Assembly (NCBI GenBank): GCA_007128005.1
Contig: SKYF01000117.1
Location: 1-51,501 of the forward strand
Source: Bdellovibrionales bacterium
GTDB taxonomy: Bacteria; Bdellovibrionota; Bdellovibrionia; Bdellovibrionales; UBA1609
Direction: 5' to 3'
DNA length: 51,501 nucleotides
The translations under genes were made by a program, and so were the position numbers. This document shows, in pieces, positions 51,239-51,501 of this stretch; position 1 is the first letter of the stretch, and each line of letters begins with the position of its first letter. The notes beneath the pieces are model-generated. The model searched no databases. It worked only from the letters and a program-made list of their open reading frames with translations, and was not told the origin of the DNA.

Positions 51239-51501
51239 TCAACGAGTCCAAAGGGAGAGATCGCCATAGCTGAATAGGCGAAACTCTTTGTCCAGGGCCC
51301 ACTTATAGGCCTTCATGACTCTCTCTTGCCCGGCAAAGGCACAGACTAAGGCCAGGAGAGTGGAGCCCGGCTGATGAAAGTTGGTCATCAGCCCCTCCAC
51401 CACTTGAAACTCATAGCCCGGCTGAATCAAGAGATCCGTGCCCCCGGCCACACTCCCATCGGACTGAGTCTCAAAGTGCCCCTGGGCCCAGGCCTCAAGA
51501 C
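51239..51501 (-). CDS. queA: tRNA ribosyltransferase-isomerase QueA (C-terminal part)
   Basis: The reading frame runs into the window from the right edge and ends at TGA 51239-51241; about 87 residues are visible. QueA signatures: TDLLIQPGYEFQVVEGLMT, NFHQPGSTLLALVCAFAG and the end FRLFSYGDLSLW. It converts preQ1-modified tRNA to epoxyqueuosine using S-adenosylmethionine. It is on the same strand as tgt but separated by the HPF-like and His/Cys-rich genes, which read the other way. The N-terminal part is outside the window. Confidence 0.88.
   Translation of the reverse strand, partial: LEAWAQGHFETQSDGSVAGGTDLLIQPGYEFQVVEGLMTNFHQPGSTLLALVCAFAGQERVMKAYKWALDKEFRLFSYGDLSLWTR

Overview
The window is a gene-dense bacterial chromosome segment with mostly housekeeping genes. 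No rRNA, tRNA, prophage, insertion sequence or CRISPR array was seen. Gene order (tgt-yajC-secD-secF-recJ-queC; amidase-rph-rdgB-prs-rplY-pth-ychF), many exported proteins of unknown function, lipoproteins with an unusual Phe-Gln-Asn-Cys signal-peptide end, and frequent GTG/TTG starts behind GGGGGA/AGGAGG ribosome sites suggest a Gram-negative of the Bdellovibrio/Oligoflexia group. That placement is an inference from style and gene content, not a proven assignment.

Layout. 1-4.7 kb (+): a zinc-uptake operon with a lipoprotein, an outer-membrane barrel and ZnuA, ZnuC and ZnuB; ZnuB carries a His-rich loop. 4.8-9.2 kb: exported proteins of unknown or loosely known role (DUF4214-like lipoprotein, glycoside-hydrolase-like protein, two hypotheticals). 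9.4-13.7 kb: cystathionine beta-synthase/cysteine synthase, a methyltransferase-like protein, a coiled-coil/SH3 envelope protein and a hotdog thioesterase. 13.7-14.0 kb: an AT-rich leader followed by a roughly 195-nt transcript candidate that ends in a strong intrinsic terminator and has C-rich, anti-Shine-Dalgarno loops. 14.0-20.4 kb (+): esterase, amidase, rph, rdgB, prs, rplY, pth and ychF. 20.4-24.1 kb (-): two hypotheticals, a membrane PilZ protein and a glutaryl-CoA-dehydrogenase-like enzyme. 24.2-27.5 kb (+): a fused two-domain 2-oxoacid dehydrogenase E1, translationally coupled to a FabD-like acyltransferase. 27.5-33.7 kb (-): peptide ABC importer subunits without ATPases, and a TPR-Slt lytic transglycosylase. 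33.8-37.5 kb: radA and glpK overlapping tail to tail, a pilin-like peptide and a TlpA-like thioredoxin. 37.8-41.4 kb: a lipoprotein island with two paralogous 17-residue-repeat proteins, one protein with a 24-nt tandem repeat, and a phosphopantetheinyl transferase. 41.6-51.5 kb: Nfu iron-sulfur protein, a nested-palindrome element, DUF366, queC, recJ, secF, secD, yajC, tgt, a RaiA/HPF-like protein, a His/Cys-rich secreted peptide, an ATPase pseudogene and the 3' end of queA.

Working together: queC, tgt and queA are three queuosine-tRNA steps in one neighbourhood. yajC/secD/secF serve export of the many secreted proteins here. prs, rplY, pth and ychF form a nucleotide/translation block. The acyl-CoA dehydrogenase, E1 fusion, acyltransferase and thioesterase hint at acyl-CoA handling. 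The most novel-looking items are the C-rich small RNA candidate at 13.8-14.0 kb, the nested hairpin element at 42.25-42.39 kb, and the paired 17-residue-repeat lipoproteins.
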